A DNA stretch of 64,000 nt from NCBI GenBank assembly GCA_963402885.1, contig OY727095.1:18233001-18297000 (forward strand), given 5' to 3'. The notes under the pieces were generated by a model. It had not been told where the DNA came from. It made no database searches and saw only the letters and a list, made by a program, of their open reading frames with translations. Every line of letters starts with the position of its first letter. Within the stretch, counting starts at the first letter, position 1. This DNA comes from Antedon bifida (Eukaryota; Echinodermata; Crinoidea; Comatulida; Antedonidae). A program made the position numbers and the translations under genes. Shown piece by piece: positions 48,323 to 62,261 of this stretch.

Positions 48323-49835
48323 CTAGATTTGAACTCGTCACTTCGACGAGTTCGGGTTATCCGCGCAAACGCAACATGCACATACTTTAAACTATATGAA
48401 CTTCGTCAATTATTATGCCATCCTATGACATGAATGAAGTATGTTTACAGTGCTGAATTGTACCTATTTTGTAGCATACAGCATATTACAGTATTTACAG
48501 AATACACTGTATGTTATATACAGTGTAGCATAGACGAAATTACGAGACCCATCTTTTAAATCCAATTATTAACACGATGATGTCATCAAATTGACATATA
48601 AGGAAAACAATTTTAGAAGATAATTATCTAAATAATTACATTAATACAAATTTGAAGAATTTTGAAAACGTAAAAGAAAGATGCGCTCTCGTTTAAACGC
48701 AATGAACTTTTACGCAAGAGATGAAAATATGACTTTTTGAATTCAACTGGCCATATGATGACGTCACAACATCTGATTGGCAAAATATTCACATGAATTC
48801 GTATCTACAATCCAATAGCTTCCAGAAAACGTTTTAATCATGATTATCACTTTTTATTCTGACGAGCTATAACAGATTTAAATTTACTGTAAAGATGAAA
48901 ATAGGGGACCCACGTTATTTACATTTTTAAACATGATGACGTCATAAAAATTAAAATATTTTTAACTCATGCGAAAGACAGTTGATTGACCTAGAGAGTA
49001 TTAAAATATCTGTGGAAATGGAATACGTATTAGCGAGATGCGCTCTATTTAATGTGATGAGCAATAACGAAAGAGTAAAAAATCCTATATTTTAGATTCG
49101 TGTGGCCATACGATGACGTCATAACACCCGAGGGGTAAAGATTCTGCATGAATTCATATCTACAACATATCTGCTTACATATTAAATTAAAAAAATTGGG
49201 TGTCATGGATGATCCTGAGGAGCTATAATGGATTCAAAATAGGCATAATTTTGACAATATTTTGTCATTTTTGTAACTAAAACGCGTGCAAATTGTCTAA
49301 ATCAACGTGTTCGTATGACGTCATTTTAATTTGAAATGATGTCAATCTTTTTTAAAATGATTAGGAAAAACTGTAAAATCATAATTCAAGAGAAAAACAC
49401 ATGATTTTCATGCTCCGTGCGCACCTTACGCGTAATTTTTTTCGCGCGCGTGGGAATTTTTGACATGCTCAAAATGTCATGATCAGCGTAGAAAGTTGAA
49501 TAGAAATTAATTTTGCGCATTTTGAAATTTTAAATGCGCGTGTGCGCGTAACTTCTTGTGAAACATGCCATTTTTAATCCATAGAAAGTTCGCCCTTGAT
49601 ATGAATTAAATTTTCACCAAGTGTCAATACAAAATGACTTTTGGTTTATAATCTATGATCAATCAATAAAATTCATAAAATCGCACGTAACTTACGCTGC
49701 GCGACTCTAACGTCATATAACGAAATTTCTTGCACATCTACAGCTACAGGTCAATCTTATGACAAAGTTATGCAATCTTATGTTGACCATAATTAGAGAT
49801 ACGCTGCGAACAAAATTCCGGGAAAGAAAGAAGAA
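48323..49835 (-). mobile_element. Family F unit F1 (chimeric E-like/D-like)
   Basis: CTAGATTTG end with hairpin AACTCGTCACTTCGACGAGTT and GGTTATCCGC. The left two thirds resemble family E; the right part (from about 49250) and its end resemble D. No 5' palindrome. Confidence 0.82.
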
Positions 49836-50997
49836 CTAGATTTGAACTCGTCACTACGGACGAGTTAGGTTATCCGCAGCGCAAAAGCCACGCGCACGAC
49901 ATAAGTTAGAATATTGCGCACAGAAAAACGATTATGCCATTGAAAAAGTGTTAGTGCGCCCTCTATTTTGCTTCACGTCTAAGTATATATGGTATACACT
50001 ATATACTGTATACGTACTACATACAGTGCAGAATAGGTGAAAATAAGTGACCAAAGTTATTGACGCTTTTGAACATGATGACGTCATCACAATTTTAAAA
50101 ATGGTAAATCATGTAAAAGATAATTGATTGACCTAGACAATATTACAAAATTGAGGAAAATGGAATATGGATAAGTAGAGATGCGCTCTATTAAATGTGA
50201 TGAGCTATGACGAAAGAGACAAAAATCCTATATTTGATATTGGAGTGGCCATACGATGACGTCACAATGTCCGGTTAGCCAAATGGATGCATGATTCTAT
50301 ATCTAAAACTCATCTACTTTCAGAATATGTAAAAAAAAATAAAATTGACCATGTAGTTTAGAATCTATGACTGTTTAAAAAAAGGTATAATTTTGACAAA
50401 TTTTTGAAATTGTTTATCAAAAACGCGCGCAAATTGTTCAATTCTACGTGCTCGTATTACGTGATTTTAAGTCGAAATTGATTGAAAATTGGTAAATTTA
50501 CTAGAAAAGACTGAAAAAACAAAAATCAAGCAAAAAAAAGATGTTTTTGCGCTACGTGCGCACGCGCGCGTAAACAAATTGCGCACGCGTGGGAATTTTT
50601 GAAATGCTTAAAATGACCTGAAACGCGTAGAAAGTAGAGAGAGAGTAGAAATTGATTTTACGCATTTTGAAATTTTAAACGCGCGTGCGCGTCACTTTCT
50701 ATAAAACATGCCATTTTTAATTTATACAAAGTTTGCACTTGATATGACTTAAATTTTCACTAAGTTTCAATACAAAATGACTTTTAGTTTTTATTCTATG
50801 ATCAATCATTGAAATTCATAAAATCGCGCGTAACTTACGCTGCGCGACGCGAAATTCGAAAAAAAAAGTTTCTTGCACATCTACAGCTACAGGGCAATCT
50901 TTAGACAAAGTTATACAATCATATGTTGCCCAGAATTAGAGATACGCTGCGAACAAAAATCGTGGAAAGAAAGAAGAAAATAGAAGAAAAAGAAAAA
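49836..50997 (-). mobile_element. Family D unit D2 (1162 bp)
   Basis: Intact 3' end. CRE-like TGACGTCA at 50080-50087 and 50257-50264, 177 nt apart. Ends in an A-rich stretch without a palindrome. Confidence 0.9.
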
Positions 50998-52162
50998 CTA
51001 GATTTGAACTCGTCACTACGGACGAGTTAGGTTATCCGCAGCGCAAAAGCCACGCGCACGACATAAGTTAGAATATTGCGCACAGAAACACGATTATGCC
51101 ATTGAAAAAGTGTTAGTGTGCCCTCTATTTTGCTTCACGTCTAAGTATATACGGTATACACTATATAATGTATACGTACTACATACAGTGCAGAATAGGT
51201 GAAAATAAGTGACCAAAGTTATTGACGCTTTTGAACATGATGACGTCATCACAATTTTAAAAATGGTAAATCATGTAAAAGATAATTGATTGACCTAGAC
51301 AATATTACAAAATTGAGGAAAATGGAATATGGATAAGTAGAGATGCGCTCTATTAAATGTGATGAGCTATGACGAAAGAGACAAAAATCCTATATTTGAT
51401 ATTGGAGTGGCCATACGATGACGTCACAATGTCCGGTTAGCCAAATGGATGCATGATTCTATATCTACAACTCATCTACTTTCAGAATATGTAAAAAAAA
51501 ATAAAATTGACCATGTAGTTTAGAATCTATGACTGTTTAAAAAAAGTTATAATTTTGACAAATTTTTGAAATTTTTTATCAAAAACGCGCGCAAATTGTT
51601 CAATTCTACGTGCTCGTATGACGTGATTTTAAGTCGAAATTGTTTGAAAGTTGGTAAAATTACTAGAAAAGGCTGAAAAAACAAAAATCAATAAAAAAAA
51701 ACATGTTTTTGCCCTACGTGCGCACGCGCGCGTAAAAATATTGCGCACGCGTGGGAATTTTTGAAATGCTCAAAATGACATGAAACGCGTAGAAAGTTGA
51801 TTAGAAATGGATTTTTCGCAATTTGAAATTTTAAACGCGCGTGCGCGCGTAACTTTCTGCGCAACCTGCCATTTTTAATCCATAGAAAGTTTGCGCTTGA
51901 TATGACTTAAATTTTCACCAAGTTTCAATACAAAATGACTTTTGGTTTTTAATCTATGATCAATCATTGAAATTCATAAAATCGCGCGTAACTTACGCTG
52001 CGCGACTCAAAATTCTTAAAAAAAAGTTTCTTGCACATCTACAGCTGCAGGTCAATCTTATGACAAAGTTATACAATCTTATGTTAGCCAGAATTTGAGA
52101 TACGCTGCGAACAAAATTCGTGGAAAGAAAGAAGAATATAGAAAAAAAAAAAAAAAAAAAAA
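50998..52162 (-). mobile_element. Family D unit D3 (1165 bp)
   Basis: Intact 3' end, near-identical to D2 in its left half. It ends in a ~19-nt A-tract joined directly to the next CTAG, with no palindrome. Confidence 0.9.
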
Positions 52163-53380
52163 CTAGATTTGAACTCGTCACTACGGACGAGTTAGGTTAT
52201 CCGCAGCGCAAAAGCCACGCGCACGACATAAGTTAGAATATTGCGCACAGAAAAACGATTATGCCATTGAAAAAGTGTTAGTGCGCCCTCTATTTTGCTT
52301 CACGTCTAAATATATACGGTATACACTATATACTGTATACGTACTACATACAGTGCAGAATAGGTGAAAATAAGTGACCAAAGTTATTGACGCTTTTGAA
52401 CATGATGACGTCATCACAATTTTAAAAATGGTAAATCATGTAAAAGATAATTGATTGACCTAGACAATATTACAAAATTGAGGAAAATGGAATATGGATA
52501 AGTAGAGATGCGCTCTATTAAATGTGATGAGCTATAACGAAAGAGAAAAAAATCCTTTATTTGATATTGGAGTGGCCATACGATGACGTCACAATGTCCG
52601 GTTAGCCAAATGGATGCATGATTCTATATCTATAACTCATCTACTTTCAGAATATGTAAAAAAAAATAAAATTGACCATGTAGTTTAGAATCTATGACTG
52701 TTTAAAAAAAGGTATAATTTTGACAAATTTTTGAAATTGTTTATCAAAAACGCGCGCAAATTGTTCAATTCTACGTGCTCGTATGACGTGATTTTAAGTC
52801 GAAATTGTTTTTAAAGTTGTTAAAATTACTAGAAAAGGCTGAAAAAACAAAAATCAAGCAAAAAAAACATGTTTTTGCCCTACATGCGCAAGTGCGCGTA
52901 AAAAAATTGCGCACGCGTGGGAATTTTTTAAATGCTCAAAATGACATGAAACGCGTAGAAAGTTGATTAGAAATGAATTTTTCGCAATTTGAAATTTTAA
53001 ACGCGCGTGCGCGCGTAACTTTTTGTGAAACATGCCATTTTTAATCCATAGAAAGTTTGCGCATAATATGACTTAAATTTTCACCAAGTTTCAATACAAA
53101 ATGACTTTTAGTTTTTATTCTATGATCAATCATTGAAATTCATAAAATCGCGCGTAACTTACGCTGCGCGACACGAATCTCGAAAAAAAAGTTTCTTGCA
53201 CATCTACAGCTACAGGGCAATCTTTTGACAAAGTTATACAATCATATGTTGGCCAGAATTAGAGATACGCTGCGAACAAAAATCGTGGAAAGAAAGAAGA
53301 AAATAGAAGAAAAAGAAAAAAAAGATCCTGACAATAACAAGGGGTTATCCGCCAAGTGCGGATAACCAAAAAAAAAAGAA
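52163..53380 (-). mobile_element. Family D unit D4, complete
   Basis: CTAG end plus a 5' palindrome at 53343-53367 (GGTTATCCGC arms, loop CAAGT) behind GATCCTGACAATAACAAGG. Confidence 0.9.
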
Positions 53381-54525
53381 CTAGATTTGAACTCGTCACT
53401 ACGGACGAGTTAGGTTATCCGCAGCGCAAACGCCACGTGCACGTCATACGTTAGAATATTGCGCGCAGAAAAACGATTATGCCATTGAAAAAATGTTAGT
53501 GCGCTCTCTATTTTGTGTCACGTCTAAGCATATACGGTATAACACTATATACTGTATACGTACTACATACAGTACAGAATAGGTGAAAATAAGTGACCAA
53601 AGTTATTGACGCTTTTGAACATGATGACGTCATCACAATTTTAAAAATGGTAAATCATGTAAAAGATAATTGATTGACCTAGACAATATTACAAAATTGA
53701 GGAAAATGGAATATGGATAAGTAGAGATGCGCTCTATTAAATGTGATGAGCTATGACGAAAGAGACAAAAATCCTATATTTGATATTGGAGTGGCCATAC
53801 GATGACGTCACAATGTCCGGTTAGCCAAATGGATGCATGATTCTATATCTACAACTCATCTACTTTCAGAATATGTAAAAAAAAAAAAATTGACCATGTA
53901 GTTTAGAATCTATGACTGTTTAAAAAAAGGTATAACTTTGACAAATTTTTGAAATTGTTTATCAAAAACGCGCGCAAATTGTTCAATTCTACGTGCTCGT
54001 ATGACGTGATTTTAAGTCGAAATTGTTTGAAAGTTGGTAAAATTACTAGAAAAGGCTGAAAAAACAAAAATCAATAAAAAAAAACATGTTTTTGCCCTAC
54101 GTGCGCACGCGCGCGTAAAAATATTGCGCACGCGTGGGAATTTTTGAAATGCTCAAAATGACATGAAACGCGTAGAAAGTTGATTAGAAATGGATTTTTC
54201 GCAATTTAAAATTTTAAACGCGCGTGCGCGCGTAACTTTCTGCGCAACCTGCAATTTTTAATCCATAGAAAGTTTTTGCTTGATATGACTTAAATTTTCA
54301 CCAAGTTTCAATACAAAATGACTTTTGGTTTTTAATCTATGATCAATCATTGAAATTCATAAAATCGCGCGTAACTTACGCTGCGCGACTCAAAATTCTT
54401 AAAAAAAAGTTTCTTGCACATCTACAGCTGCAGGTCAATCTTATGACAAAGTTATACAATCTTATGTTAGCCAGAATTTGAGATACGCTGCGAACAAAAT
54501 TCGTGGAAAGAAAGAAGAATATAGA
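53381..54525 (-). mobile_element. Family D unit D5 (1145 bp)
   Basis: Intact 3' end. Joined to D6 right after GAAAGAAGAATATAGA with no A-tract and no palindrome. Confidence 0.9.
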
Positions 54526-55692
54526 CTAGATTTGAACTCGTCACTACGGACGAGTTAGGTTATCCGCAGCGCAAAATCCACGCGCACGACATAAGTTAGA
54601 ATATTGCGCACAGAAAAACGATTATGCCATTGAAAAAGTGTTAGTGCGCCCTCTATTTTGCTTCACGTCTAAGTATATACGGTATACACTATATACTGTA
54701 TACGTACTACATACAGTGCAGAATAGGTGAAAATAAGTGACCAAAGTTATTGACGCTTTTGAACATGATGACGTCATCACAATTTTAAAAATGGTAAATC
54801 ATGTAAAAGATAATTGATTGACCTAGACAATATTACAAAATTGAGGAAAATTGAATATGGATAAGTAGAGATGCGCTCTATTAAATGTGATGAGCTATGA
54901 CGAAAGAGACAAAAATCCTATATTTGATATTGAAGTGGCCATACGATGACGTCACAATGTCCGGTTAGCCAAATGGATGCATGATTCTATATCTACAACT
55001 CATCTACTTTTAGAATATGTAAAAAAAAATAAAATTGACCATGTAGTTTAAAATCTATGACTGTTTAAAAAAAGGTATAATTTTGACAAATTTTTGAAAT
55101 TGTTTATCAAAAACGCGCGCAAATTGTTCAATTCTACGTGCTCGTATGACGTGATTTTAAGTCGAAATTGTTTGAAAGTTGGTAAAATTACTAGAAAAGG
55201 CTGAAAAAACAAAAATCAAGCAAAAAAAACATGTTTTTGCCCTACGTGCGCACGCGCGCGTAAAAATATTGCGCACGCGTGGGAATTTTTGAAATGCTCA
55301 AAATGACATGAAACGCGTAGAAAGTTGATTAGAAATGGATTTTTCGCAATTTGAAATTTTAAACGCGCGTGCGCGCGTAACTTTTTGCGCAACGTGCCAT
55401 TTTTAATCCATAGAAAGTTTGCGCTTGATATGACTTAAATTTTCACCAAGTTTCAATACAAAATGACTTTTGGTTTTTAATCTATGATCAATCATTGAAA
55501 TTCATAAAATCGCGCGTAACTTACGCTGCGCGACTCAAAATTCATAAAAAAAAGTTTCTTGCACATCTACAGCTGCAGGTCAATCTTATGACAAAGTTAT
55601 ACAATCTTATGTTAGCCAGAATTTGAGATACGCTGCGAACAAATTTCGTGGAAAGAAAGAAGAATATAGAAAAAAAAAAAAAAAAAAAAAAA
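54526..55692 (-). mobile_element. Family D unit D6 (1167 bp)
   Basis: Intact 3' end; ends in a ~22-nt A-tract against the CTAG of D7, no palindrome. Confidence 0.9.
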
Positions 55693-56837
55693 CTAGATTT
55701 GAACTCGTCACTACGGACGAGTTAGGTTATCCGCAGAGCAAACGCCACGTGCACGTCATACGTTAGAATATTGCGCAGAGAAAAACGATTATGCCATTGA
55801 AAAAATGTTAGTGCGCTCTCTATTTTGTGTCACGTCTAAGTATATACGGTTTACACTATATATTGTATACGTACTACATACAGTGAAGAATAGGTGAAAA
55901 TAAGTGACCCAAGTTATTGACGCTTTTGGACATGATGACGTCATCACAATTTTAAAAACGGTATATCATGCGAAATATAATTGATTGACCTAGACAATAT
56001 AAAAAAATGGAGGGAAATGGAATACGGATAAGTGGAGATGCGCTCTATTAAATGTGATGAGCTATGAAGAAAGAGACAAAAATCCAATATTTTATATTCG
56101 AGTGGCCATACGATGACGTCACAATGTCCGGTTAGCCATATCGATTTATGATCCGATATCTACAACTCATCAACTTTCAGAATATGTAAAAAAAAGAAAA
56201 GTTCATCATGTAGTTTAGAATCTATGACTGTTTAAAAAAAGTAATAATTTTCAAGACTTTTTGAACTTTTTGATCAAAAACGCGCGCAAATTATCCAATT
56301 CGACGTGCTCGTATGACGTGATTTTAGGTCGAAATTGTTTAAAAAGTTGGTGAAATTACTAGAAAAGGCTGGAAAAACATAAATCACGCATAAAAAAATA
56401 ATTTTAGTGCTACGTGCGCACCGCGCGCGCAAAAATGCGCGCGAGCGTGGGAATTTTTGAAATGCTCAAAATGACATAAAACGCGTAGAAAGTTGATTAG
56501 AAATTGATTTTACGCATTTTAAAATTTTAAACGCGCGTGCGCGCGTAACTTTCTCTAAAACATGCCATTTTTAATCCATAGAAAGTTTGCGCTTGATATA
56601 ACTTAGATTTTCACCAAGTTTCAATAAAAAATTATATTTGGTTTTTTATCTATCATCAATCATCGAAATTCATAAAATCGCGCGTAAGTCACGTTGCGCA
56701 ACTCTAAAATCATAAAACAAAGTTTCTTGCACATCTACAGTTAGAGGTCAATCTTCTGACAAAGTTATATAATCTTATGTTGACAAGTATTAGAGATACG
56801 CTGCGAACAAAATTCCGGGAAAGAAAGAAGAATAAAG

Positions 56838-56869
<32 letters not shown>

Positions 56870-56921
56870 TCCTGACAATAACAAGGGGTTATCCGCCAAG
56901 TGCGGATAACCAAAAAAAAAA
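55693..56921 (-). mobile_element. Family D unit D7, complete
   Basis: CTAG end; 5' palindrome at 56887-56911 after a ~29-nt A-tract. More diverged from D2-D6 than they are from each other. Confidence 0.9.
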
Positions 56922-58459
56922 CTAGACATGAAACTCGTCACTTTGACGAGTTAGTTATCCGCACGACAAACGCCACGTGCACGTCATACGTTAGAATTTT
57001 GCACACAGAAAAAGATTATGGCATTATGACCTGATCTGAAGAATATGATATGTTGTTAGTGCTGAATTCTGTCAATTTTGTGTCATATAGTATATACAGT
57101 ATAAACAGTATAATCTGTATACATATTACATACAGTGTAGAATAGGTGAAATTACGGGACCCGCCATTTATTCCATTTTTTAACATGGCGACGGTATCAA
57201 AATGAAACACTAAAATACCAATTTCGGAAGGATATTATCTCAGCAACAACATATTAGCGTGTAGAAGAAATTTGGATACGTAAAATATAGATGCGCGCTC
57301 TTTTAAATGTGATGAACTATGACGCAAAATATGAAAATACGACTTTTTTTATTCAACTGGCCATATGATGACGTCACTACATCTGATTGACAAAATGTTC
57401 ACATGAATTCGTATCTACAATCCAATAGCTTCCAGAAAACGTTTTAATCGTGATTATCACATTTTATTCTTACGAGCTATAACAGATTAAAATTTACTGT
57501 AAAGATAAAATTAATGACCCACGTAATTTAAATTTTTAGGCATGATGACGTTATAAAAATTAAAATATTTTTAACTCATGCGAAAGATACTTGATTGACC
57601 TAGATAATATTAAAATCTCGGAGAAAATGGAAGACGGATAAGCGTGATGCGCTCCATTGAATGTGATGAGCAATAACGAAAGAGACAAAAATCCTATTTT
57701 TTACATTTGTGTGGCCATACGATGACGTCACAACATCCGTAAGGAAAAAATTCTGCATGAATTCATATCTACATCATATCTGCTTACATATTAAGTTAAA
57801 AAACTCGGGGGTAACGGTTGATCCTGAGGAGCTATAATAGATTCAAAATAGGCATAATTTTGACAATATTTTGTAACTTTTGCAACTAAAACGCATGCAA
57901 ATGGTCTAAATCAACGTGTACGTATGACGTCATTTTAATTTGAAATGATGTCAATCTTTTTAAAAATGACTAGGAAAGGCTGGAAAATCACAATTTAATA
58001 GAAAAAAACATGATTTTCATGCTGCGTGCGCACTGCACGCGTAAAATTGTTCGCGCGCGCGGGAAATTTTGACATGCGCAAAATGTCATGAATGGCGTAA
58101 AAAGTTGATTAGAAATTAATTTTGCGCATTTTAAAATTTTAAATGCGCGTGCGCGCGTAACTTCTTGTAAAACACGCCATTTTTAGTTAACTAAAAGTTT
58201 GCCCTTGATATGACTTAAATTTTCATAAAGGGTAAAAAAAAAATTACGCTTGGTTTTTAAGCTATGATCAATCATTAAAAATCATAAAATCGCGCGTAAG
58301 TCACGTTGCGCAACTCTGACGTCATTCAAAAATAGGAGGTGCACAACTTCACGTAAATGCCCATATGTTGACAAAGTTATGAAATGTTATGTTTACAAGT
58401 TTTTGAGATACGTGAGACACAAAAATGAGGGAGAAAGAAATAAGAAAAAAAAAAAAAAA
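56922..58459 (-). mobile_element. Family E unit E1 (1538 bp), no 5' palindrome
   Basis: CTAGACATG end, hairpin AACTCGTC-ACTTT-GACGAGTT, ATIR AGTTATCCGC. It holds two tandem-like GATGACGTC sub-blocks. Ends in an A-tract against E2. Confidence 0.9.
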
Positions 58460-60250
58460 CTAGACATGAAACTCGTCACTTTGACGAGTTAGTTATCCGC
58501 ACGACAAACGCCACATGCACGCCATACGTTGGAATATTGCACACGGAAAAAGATTATGGCATTATGACCTGAACTGAAGACTATGATATGTTGTTATTGC
58601 TGAATTCTATTATTTTGATTCATATATAGTATACACAGTGTAATCTGTATACATATCACATACAGTGTAGAATAGGGGAAATTACGGGACCCGCTATTTA
58701 TTGCAATTTTTAACATGTTGATGGTTTTAAAATGAAACACTAAGATAGCAATTTCGGAAGGACATTATCTCAGCAACCACATATTAACGTGTAGAAGAAA
58801 TTTGAATACGTAAAATATAGATGCGCGCCATTTTAAATGTGATGAACTATTACGAAAAATATGAAAATACGATTTTTTTTATTCAACTGGCCATATGATG
58901 ACGTCACAACATCCAATTGGCAAAATGTTTACATGAATTCGTATCTACAATACAATAGCTTCCAGAAAACGTTTTAATCATGATTACCGCTTTTTATTCT
59001 GACGAGCTATAACAGATTGAAAGTTACTGTAAAGATGAAAATAAGTGACCCACGTTATTTACATTTTTAGACATGATGACGTCAAAAAAATTAAAATATT
59101 GTTAACCCATGCGAAAGGTAGTTGATTGACCTAGAAAATATCAAAATCTGGGTTAAAATAAAAAACAGATAAGTGGAGATGCGCTCTATTAAATGTGATG
59201 CTCTATGACGAAAGATACAAAAATCCTATATTTTATATTCGCATGGCCATACGATGACGTCACAATGTCCTGTTAGCAATATTGATGCATGATACGATAT
59301 CTACAACTCATCATCTTCCAGAATACGTAATAAAAATAACTTTTACCGTTTAGTTTAGAAACTACGACTGTTTTAAAAAAGGTATAATTTTGACAAATTT
59401 TAAGGAATTTTTGAACTTTTTCATCAAAAACGTACGTAAATTATCCAATTCGACGTGCTCGTATGACGTTAATTTTAAGTCAAAATTGTTTAAAAGTTGG
59501 TAAAATTACTAGAAAAGGCTGGAAAAACATAAATCCCGCGAAAAAAAATTGTTTTCAACGCTACGTGCGCACCGCGCGCGTAAAAATATGCGCGTGCGTG
59601 GGAATTTTTGACATGCTCAAAATGACATAAAACGCATAGAAAGTTGATTAGAAATTGATTTTTCGAAATTTGAAATTTTAAACGCGCCTGCGCGCGTAAC
59701 TTCGTGTGAAACATGCCATTTTTTCCCCACAGTCAGTTAGCGCAAGATATAACTTAAACTTTTTTAAAGTTTCAAATTAAAATGTTATATGGTTTTCAAT
59801 CTATGTTAAATACGCGAAATTCATAAAAACGCGCGCAAGTCACGTTGCGCAACTCTGACGTCATTCACAATAGCAGGTGCACAACATCATGTGAATGCCC
59901 ACATGTTGACAAAGTTATAAAATGTTATGTTTACACGTTTTTGAGTTACGCGTGACACAAAAATGACAGAAAGAAAGAAGAATACAGAAAAAAAAAAAAA
60001 AAAAAGATGATGAAACAGGACAGTTACAAGGAGTTATCCGCTGAATGCGGATAACTAAAAAAGTAACAGGACGATTACAAGGAGTTATCCGCTACTATGC
60101 GGATAACTAATAATACAGAAAAAAAATATTGATCTCATACAATAACAAGGAGTTATCCGCTTGGTATACCAAGCGGATAACTAATAATACAGAAAAAAAT
60201 ATTGATCCCATACAATAACAAGGAGTTATCCGCCAAGTGCGGATAACTAA
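58460..60250 (-). mobile_element. Family E unit E2, four 5' palindromes
   Basis: Same 3' end as E1. Four 5' palindromes at 60032-60248 with constant AGTTATCCGC arms but different loops. Confidence 0.9.
60032..60248 (-). repeat. Four family E 5' palindromes with variable loops
   Basis: At 60032-60056 (loop TGAAT), 60083-60108 (TACTAT), 60151-60182 (perfect 32-nt palindrome) and 60224-60248 (CAAGT). The stem is conserved while the loops differ, and leaders also vary. Confidence 0.88.
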
Positions 60251-62261
60251 CTAGACATGAAACTCGTCACTTTGACGAGTTAGTTATCCGCACAACGACA
60301 AACGCCACGTGCACGTCATACGTTGGAATATTGCACACAGATAAAGATTATGGCATTATGACAAGAACTGAAGAATATGATATGCTGTTAGTGCTGAATT
60401 CTGTCAATTTGTGTCATATAGTATATACATGCAAACAGTATAATCTGTATACATATTACATACAGTGTAGAATAGGTGAAATTACGGGACCCGCCATTTA
60501 TTCCAATTTTTAACATGGCGACGGTATCAAAATGAAACACTTAAATAGCAATTTCTGAAGGAAATTATATCAGTAACAACATATTAACGTGTAGAAGAAA
60601 TTTGAATACGTAAAATATAGATGCGCACCCTTTTAAATGTGATAAACTATTACGCAAAATATGAAAATACGACTTTTTTTATTCAACTGGCCATATGATG
60701 ACGTCACAACATCCGATTGGCAAAATGTTTACATGAATTCGTATCTACAATCCAATAGCTTCCAGAAAACGTTTTAATCGTGATTATCACATTTTATTCT
60801 TACGAGCTATTACAGATTAAAATTTACTGTAAAGATGAAATTAATGACCCACGTAATTAAAATTTTTAGGCATGATGACGTCATAAAAATTAAAATATTT
60901 TTATCTCATGCTAAAGAAAGTTGATTGACCTACACAATATATAAATTTAGGAGAAAAAGGAATACAGATAAGCGTGATGCGCTCCATTGAATGTGATGAG
61001 CAATAACGAAAGAGACAAAAATCCTATATTTTACATTCGTGTGGCCATACGATGACGTCACAATGTTTTTTTAGCCTTATCGATGCATGATCCGATATCT
61101 ACAACTCATCAACTTCTAGATTTTGTAATAAAAATAAACGGTTCACGGTTTACTTTAGAAACTATGACTGTTTTAAAAAAGACATAATTTTGACGATTTT
61201 TTAAGCTTTTTCATAAAAAACGCGCACGAATTGTCTTATTCAACGTGTTCGTATGGCGTTATTTAAACTGGAAAAGGTCTAAATTGTTTTCAAAATTACT
61301 AGGAAAGACTTGAAAAATATAATTCAAGAGAAAAAAATATGTTTTTAACGCTACGTGCGCACCGCGTGCGTAAAAAATTGCGCGCTCGTGGGAATTTTTG
61401 ACATGCTCAAAATGACAAGAAACGCATAAAAAGTTGATTAGAAATTAATTTTGCGCATTTTGAAATTCTAAATGCGCGTGCGCGCGTAACTTCTTGTGAA
61501 ACATGCCATTTTTAATCCGTAGAAAGTTTGCTCTTGATATGACTTAAATTTTCACAAAGTGTCAATTAAAAATTACTTTCAGTTTTTAATCTATGATCAA
61601 TCATAAAAAATCATAAAATTGCGCGTAAGTCACGTTACGCAACTCTGACGTCTTTTAAAAATAGGAGGTGACTAAACTGGAAAAGGTCTAAATTGTTTTC
61701 AAAATTACTAGGAAAGGCTTGAAAAATATAATTCAAGAGAAAAAAATATGTTTTTAACGCTACGTGCGCACCGCGTGCGTAAAAAATTGCGCGCCCGTGG
61801 GAATTTTTGACATGCTCAAAATGACAAGAAACGCATAAAAAGTTGATTAGAAATTATTTTTGCGCATTTTGAAATTTTAAATGCGCGTGCGCGCGTAACT
61901 TCTTGTGAAACATGCCATTTTTAATCCGTAGAAAGTTTGCTCTTGATATGACTTAAATTTTCACAACGTGTCAATTAAATATTACTTTTAGTTTTTAATC
62001 TATGATCAATCATAAAAAATCATAAAATTGCGCGTAAGTCACGTTACGCAACTCTGACGTCTTTCAAAAATAGGAGGTGACCAACTTCAGATAAATGTCC
62101 ACATGTTGTCAAAGTTATGAAATGTTATGTTTACACGTTTTAGAGAAACGCGCTGCACAAAAATAGCGAGAAAGAAAGAAGAAGAATAATACAGAAAAAA
62201 ATATTGATCCCATACAATAACAAGGAGTTATCCGCCAAGTGCGGATAACTAAAAAAAAAAA
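60251..62261 (-). mobile_element. Family E unit E3 with 409-bp internal duplication
   Basis: CTAG end at 60251; 5' palindrome at 62226-62250. Segment 61264-61672 is repeated at 61673-62081, which makes this the longest unit (2011 bp). Confidence 0.9.
61264..62081. repeat. 409-bp tandem duplication inside E3
   Basis: The mark TAAACTGGAAAAGGTCTAAA lies at 61264 and again at 61673; the following 400 bp match almost base for base. Confidence 0.88.
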
